From the NCBI GenBank assembly GCA_933228915.1, contig OW121835.1, forward strand, positions 22,215,461 through 22,279,460: DNA of 64,000 bases, written 5' to 3'. Shown here in pieces: positions 60,246 to 64,000 of this stretch. The position numbers and the translations under genes were made by a program. The notes under the pieces were generated by a model. That model saw only the letters and a program-made list of their open reading frames with translations. It ran no database searches and was not told the DNA's origin. Within the stretch, counting starts at the first letter, position 1, and the number at the start of each line of letters is the position of its first letter. Source of the DNA: Telmatherina bonti. Taxonomy: Eukaryota; Chordata; Actinopteri; Atheriniformes; Telmatherinidae.

Positions 60246-63200
60246 GTACTTGCACGTTGACTGACTGAGAAATAAGCAACAACTCATTAATGAACTTGGC
60301 AAAGGCTTTGCCCTCTATGTCGTCAGCAAGGGGGAAAGAGAAACGACAAACAGGCACAGTTTGAAATCTTTTTTCCTCCCTCTCTCTCTCTCTTTCTCTT
60401 TGGATCACACAGACATAAAAATACACACATGAACACACACCCTCCTGGATCACTTGTTTCATCATTAATGGGATTGTGCAGCTAGACTGACATCTCTAAT
60501 GGAATTTAGATCCCTGGACGCTTGACACTCAAATTTGACTGAAATAGAGGTGAAAATGGTGGTGGGCAGAACTGGATACACAAACTAAATCATTACAGCC
60601 AAATTAAAGTCCACCCTCTCAAAGGGCCTTTGACCTTCATTGAAAATGATGTTGTTGGGTTCTTTAACAGAAATAAATGCTTGTTTGGCTGTACAGGTGT
60701 AGGGCACATCTGTGCAAAGAAGGAAAACAGCAGGGTGCTTGTGTGGAGTGATTGTACATGTTGCTCCTCTGGTGTGGGCAGCAGATGTTCTAGTTTGTTT
60801 TTCAGACCACTGTGTCTGTGTGGGTGTGTATGTGTGTGTGTATACAGTACACTGGGAACCGTGTGTACCATCTCTCAGGTGATGTGGCTGCCACTGCACC
60901 CCTTTCATCATATTCTCACACAAAAACTGAAGACACAGTTGCGTGTCACACTCATGCTCAATGTCGACTGAGACAACATCTTAGGAGTCACAGAATGCGC
61001 TGGAAACAAGGGCTCTACGGTATTTTACCTCGTTGTTGGGATCCTGGATGACTCTGTAGAGTGCTGGCACCAGGGACTTTTTTAGATGAAGACTACCGGC
61101 GTAGCTGGGGATGTGGGTTTCTGGTAAGGACTGAAACAAGAAGAGGTAGAGGATGACTGACACATACCACACAAGCTTAGCATTTCTGCGCAACACTAAA
61201 GGCATGACGAATGAAATCTAAGAAATTTCCTTGGGACTTTTGGGGCTCCAATTGTTCCCACTAAGTAATGACAAGAAGACAAAATGACCATGAAGTTAAA
61301 TCAGCCAAACATTAATATTGTGCATCATATAATTTAACTACAATTCTCCAGCTGTGACACTTAAAAACATCACCTTATTCTTAAAACAGCTGCAAAACAC
61401 CAACTGGGAAATTTCAGAAGCATTGCATTTGGGAAAGTGTATGTTCCATTTAAATGATAATATAATAAAGTGATAATAATAATAATAAAATAACTCTTTA
61501 AGGCTACTGACATAACTTTGTGATGATGTCCGACAGGCTGTGAATATCTTGGGGTGGCAATTGTCAAATGGTCAAGATTGGGAGTTTGCAGATGACAGTC
61601 ATCTCAGCATGGTCCTTCACTGCAGACGATGCATGTTGTGGTTTGTCTCACCACAGTCAGAGCCGTCTATTTTCATCACTTCTGTAGGTCATAATTTTGT
61701 GCTGACCTCTTATACCTCTGCCAACCCAATAGAACTTAGTTTTTTTTCTAAAACAGACTGGACTAATCTGCTTTTTAGTCTGCTTTGAGAGATGAACATC
61801 TACAGCACATGAGATCATTTCAGCCCCTATGACATTTTGAAAAGTTGCAGTGTGTCAGTAATCTCCTTCAGATAGGAAATCTATGATGTTTGTGACTTTA
61901 TCTGTTCATCCCTTTTCTTTACAACCATCTACCTTCGCTTTCAGGTGTTCTGCAGGAGATCTGAGAAATGCAACGCAAAAGTTGAGTCAAAGAACAATCT
62001 CAATGTTTTATCTGACTGGATTTTTTTTTTCTCCCTTTTAAATAGATCAAAGACCACTTATGCTTGAAGCTGCAAATCGGGTCAAAACTAGTGTTTTGGA
62101 ATAAAAAGGCTTTAAATAGCAACTTGTAACTATGTAGTTTACATAGTTACAAGTTCAAATATGTACCAAAATATGAGTATGAACAAGCAAAGAATGGAAA
62201 TATCAAAACAGAAAATGTGTTGTACATGATGGTAAACAAAAGCTTATTACTGTCTCTGCTTCTTGTCTTGATGTAAAAAAAAATATATAATTTGTAGTTC
62301 AGTTTGAAGATGCAGAGTAGAAGACTATAGAAGTTACTGCTTAAACAAAAGAAATTATTTAAATGAATCTTTTAGATTTAATGGACAAGTTGACCACAAA
62401 GATAAGGAAGATGAATTTACTAGCCAGTATGGCAAATGTTCCCCTCTGTGCATCCTAACAGGTCTCATCATCACTATGAGATCAAACCAATCAGGCTGAC
62501 ATACAGTGGGATTCTAAAATCTATTTTAATGAAGATGCTGATTTAACCTGATGAGCAGGGAGGTGAGGGTTTTTTTTTTTGTTTTTTTTTTAATGAAGAG
62601 CAAGACACCTCCTTGGGGAGCCAAATTAAAAATGATAAGAGAGGATAATGTGGACTAAGGACAAACAAGACACTTCTGTGACAAACATGACCATGTGTTC
62701 TTTTCAAACTACAACAAAACCAGCTTGAGGTTGGTGTTGAAGTTAAAAAGACTGTCAGTCTTTTCATTACTGACAACGTGGGTGACCATCTGCAGTGAGA
62801 GGATACTAAATGACAACAGAAAATCGCAATAAAAAAGTGTTTTTGTAAATCAGAGAATGCAAGTCTTTATTATGATTTTAGGAATAATTATTGTGAAGGA
62901 ACATTCATACCAGCCTTTTTAATTAGATTCCATTTGTTCAGAAAGTCAGCTTTGTTGAGCGTACTGTGAATGCGTAAACTAATTCTGATTAAGATCAAAA
63001 CAGCAGGCTCGGTCTGCCTTCAAACACAGGTGTCAAATACAGGAAGCGGACTACAAAACAAAGTGCATTGTGGGTTTTGCGCACAGTTTTGCAGCTAAAT
63101 AAAATATGTATGTATGTGGGACTCTGGACAGGAGAAAATAACTCAAACGTGAAGAATTTGGTAAAAGTTCTGATAGATATCTGATCAACCCAGACCACAA

Positions 63201-63756
63201 GGATCTGATGCAGCTTCTGGTGGAGAGTGAAACACGTCTTTTAAAAGGTCCGATTTATGTAGCGTGAATGCAGTGCGTCTGGAATAATGTCGTACCCACT
63301 AACTGAACTGAGTCCCCAATCGGAAAGAGTCTGGCGGACTATCCTGATGTGAAAGCACCCTTTGTATCATTATGGTCATGAAGCAGACAGATTATCAGAG
63401 GATGGACACTTCACCCAGCTTAAATCAAAAGTCCAGATTGAATAAAGACTTGTATTTTTGCTTATTTCAGTCTTGGCAACACTTGCATGCCTCAGGCAGT
63501 TTACATGGTACCTGGCCACAGTTTCACTGGCATCCAGTAAATTCAATGACAATCTATAAAAGTTGGAGGTGTTAAAAGGTGACACAGGGACATCTATACA
63601 CTCACCTCTGTATCACTGGTGATATACCTTCAGGAAAAGAGCCTGCAGGACTAAACTTTAGTGTCATGACTTATGAATGAGCACAGAGCAAAGTAGCACC
63701 TTTACCTTGAATTCGGAGAGCCATTCTTCTACAACACCGCGCTCTGAACCCAGCAT
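46041..63756 (-). CDS. hycc2: HYCC2 (FAM126B), hyccin-family subunit of the PI4KA complex
   Basis: Hyccins bind TTC7 and stabilise the PI4KA-TTC7-EFR3 assembly that makes PI4P at the plasma membrane. Exons in transcript order: 63756-63706, 61130-61029, 59377-59198, 56897-56817, 55216-55101, 53693-53598, 53051-52935, 51188-51101, 50865-50709, optional 50015-49860, 46705-46041. Every junction keeps phase: 550 residues without, 602 with the optional exon (human 530). Landmarks: start MLGSERGVVEEWLSEFK, LLEPVCHQLFELYRSSED, FTLQFLPELVW, SFTIPSLSKPSIYHE, SMALTEGALCQHDL, LDPEFMVQMLTAVYHA, YRAQLELYSQPLL, SIRRHRWKRE. The C-terminus LLSPGAPLTKQSRSPSFN is shared with human FAM126B rather than FAM126A, which decides the paralogue. 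The codon joining exons 7 and 8 is ATA (Ile) where human has Met. The 5'UTR probably starts beyond the window. Confidence 0.97.
46706..49859 (-). other. hycc2: hycc2 intron before the last exon
   Basis: Unique AT-rich sequence, a poly-A run (47,092-47,112) and one MITE-like element (47,577-47,719). No other exon-like signal was found. Confidence 0.75.
47577..47719. mobile_element. MITE-like inverted-repeat element in hycc2 intron
   Basis: The left arm contains aatccagcaggtttt and the right arm aaaacctgctggatt, a perfect 15-bp inverted pair. It is extended outward by ccctacaggagccac and acagctcttgtaggac as an imperfect pair. About 143 bases, no coding capacity. Confidence 0.7.
49860..50015 (-). 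CDS. hycc2: Candidate in-frame cassette exon of hycc2 (52 residues)
   Basis: On the minus strand a CTCAG acceptor and a GGTAGGG donor bound 156 bases, open in the one frame that fits (acceptor phase 2 bases, donor phase 1 base). This is exactly what is needed between exon 9 (ending in one base) and the last exon (starting with two). The peptide begins AELSLTFSPPSIAQHQHH, contains GGRHHSHHSSSSSIIPP and ends ITLE. It is His/Ser-rich, with the Ser run coded by an AGC repeat. It is absent from the human FAM126B sequence as I know it. Inclusion would give 602 residues. Confidence 0.6.
51189..52934 (-). other. hycc2: hycc2 intron 7
   Basis: Contains a (TA)n microsatellite (51,323-51,370). Otherwise unique sequence without recognised features. 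Confidence 0.8.
51323..51370. repeat. (TA)24 microsatellite
   Basis: Uninterrupted ta repeat in hycc2 intron 7. Confidence 0.97.
53694..55100 (-). other. hycc2: hycc2 intron 5
   Basis: Contains a poly-T run (54,137-54,157), the (GT)n/poly-G tract and an adjacent TATA-like motif. The rest is unique. Confidence 0.8.
54366..54430 (+). promoter_or_regulatory. (GT)n plus poly-G tract next to a TATA-box-like motif
   Basis: A gt tract (54,366-54,408) runs into 13 G (54,409-54,421), followed directly by TATAAAAGG (54,422-54,430), a strong TATA-box match on the plus strand, antisense to hycc2. No gene can be read downstream. The motif may be coincidental. Confidence 0.25.
55217..56816 (-). other. 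hycc2: hycc2 intron 4
   Basis: Unique sequence with a perfect palindrome (56,069-56,102) and a poly-T run (56,588-56,604). No exon-like signal. Confidence 0.8.
56069..56102. repeat. Perfect 14-bp inverted repeat
   Basis: Arms tatacgcacacaac and gttgtgtgcgtata separated by acacaa. Confidence 0.9.
56898..59197 (-). other. hycc2: hycc2 intron 3
   Basis: 2.3 kb of unique sequence. No repeat or exon was recognised. Confidence 0.75.
60033..60055. repeat. Poly-G run of 23 bases
   Basis: Uninterrupted G run on the plus strand; could form a quadruplex. Confidence 0.95.
60185..60244. repeat. (GT)30 microsatellite
   Basis: Pure gt repeat in hycc2 intron 2. Confidence 0.97.
61131..63705 (-). other. 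hycc2: hycc2 intron 1 (first coding intron)
   Basis: 2.6 kb of unique sequence with one perfect palindrome (62,121-62,155) and short A/T runs. No exon-like segment. Confidence 0.75.
62121..62155. repeat. Perfect 16-bp inverted repeat
   Basis: Arms aacttgtaactatgta and tacatagttacaagtt with a three-base loop (gtt). Confidence 0.95.
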
Positions 63757-64000
63757 CTTTGTCAGAGACCCCCCCTTGGCTGCTTGGTGGATGCAGAGAG
63801 GCAGATGAAGGAGAAAAAAACAAAAAGACAGAAAACATTTAAAAGAAATGCAGTGGTAATTATTTGTCTCTGGGACAAAAGGACAAAACAAATTTGTTAC
63901 ATGTCTCACATGTGTGATGCATGCAACTATTGCTGCCAACCATCTTTCAAAGAATACTCAAGATCATGGTTTGTTTTTTCCTTTTGAATGAGACACCATA
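63757..64000 (-). other. hycc2: hycc2 5'UTR / upstream sequence, open at window edge
   Basis: Sequence 5' of the hycc2 start codon on the minus strand. The codon context AAAGATGC is acceptable. A poly-C run (63,769-63,775 on the plus strand) lies just upstream. The first exon and promoter are not identified and probably lie beyond the window. Confidence 0.4.

Larger units (their letters stand above)
59378..61028 (-). other. hycc2: hycc2 intron 2
   Basis: Contains a 23-base poly-G run (60,033-60,055) and a (GT)30 tract (60,185-60,244). The remaining sequence shows nothing recognised. Confidence 0.8.

Noticed and set aside
59970..60465. Gly-rich and His/Thr-rich frames around the poly-G and GT tracts
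   Set aside because: Low-complexity translations within hycc2 intron 2.

Overview
This is vertebrate nuclear DNA, almost certainly from a bony fish. The evidence is intron-rich genes with GT-AG splice sites, abundant microsatellites, and teleost-type repeats (Tc1-like, hAT-like MITEs, L2-like and L1-like LINEs, LTR elements). I found no operons, CRISPR arrays, tRNA or rRNA genes. Two protein-coding genes can be reconstructed with confidence. Both are on the minus strand, with every exon phase consistent.

Layout. Positions 1-12,300 contain no gene I can name: unique AT-rich sequence, decayed LINEs and MITEs, two promoter-like GC-rich patches (about 8.4 and 11.4 kb) and one exon-like segment at 4.8 kb. 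Positions 12,382-30,583 hold trpm2 in 32 coding exons (about 1,450 residues). It encodes the ADP-ribose-gated cation channel, with an N-terminal MHR region, six membrane segments and a C-terminal NUDT9-H domain. Positions 30,600-42,300 are a repeat-filled spacer with a LINE remnant, an old retrovirus-like element (LTR, primer-binding site, 11-unit minisatellite in the leader, broken gag-like start) interrupted by a solo LTR with a 5-bp target duplication, and a 3.6-kb L1-like LINE with an open ORF2 C-terminus. Positions 42,300-63,756 hold hycc2 (fam126b) with a long 3'UTR and 10 constitutive coding exons plus one in-frame cassette exon (550 or 602 residues).

The two genes are not known to work together. 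TRPM2 is a Ca2+-permeable channel opened by ADP-ribose and Ca2+. HYCC2 is a hyccin-family subunit associated with the plasma-membrane PI4KA/TTC7/EFR3 complex that makes PI4P. Their human counterparts lie on different chromosomes (21 and 2), so the adjacency is a feature of this lineage.

I found no undescribed biological system. The points most worth a second look are the hycc2 cassette exon, the FGN selectivity-filter motif and degenerate Nudix box of trpm2, and the nested LTR/minisatellite structure at 34.6-36.5 kb.
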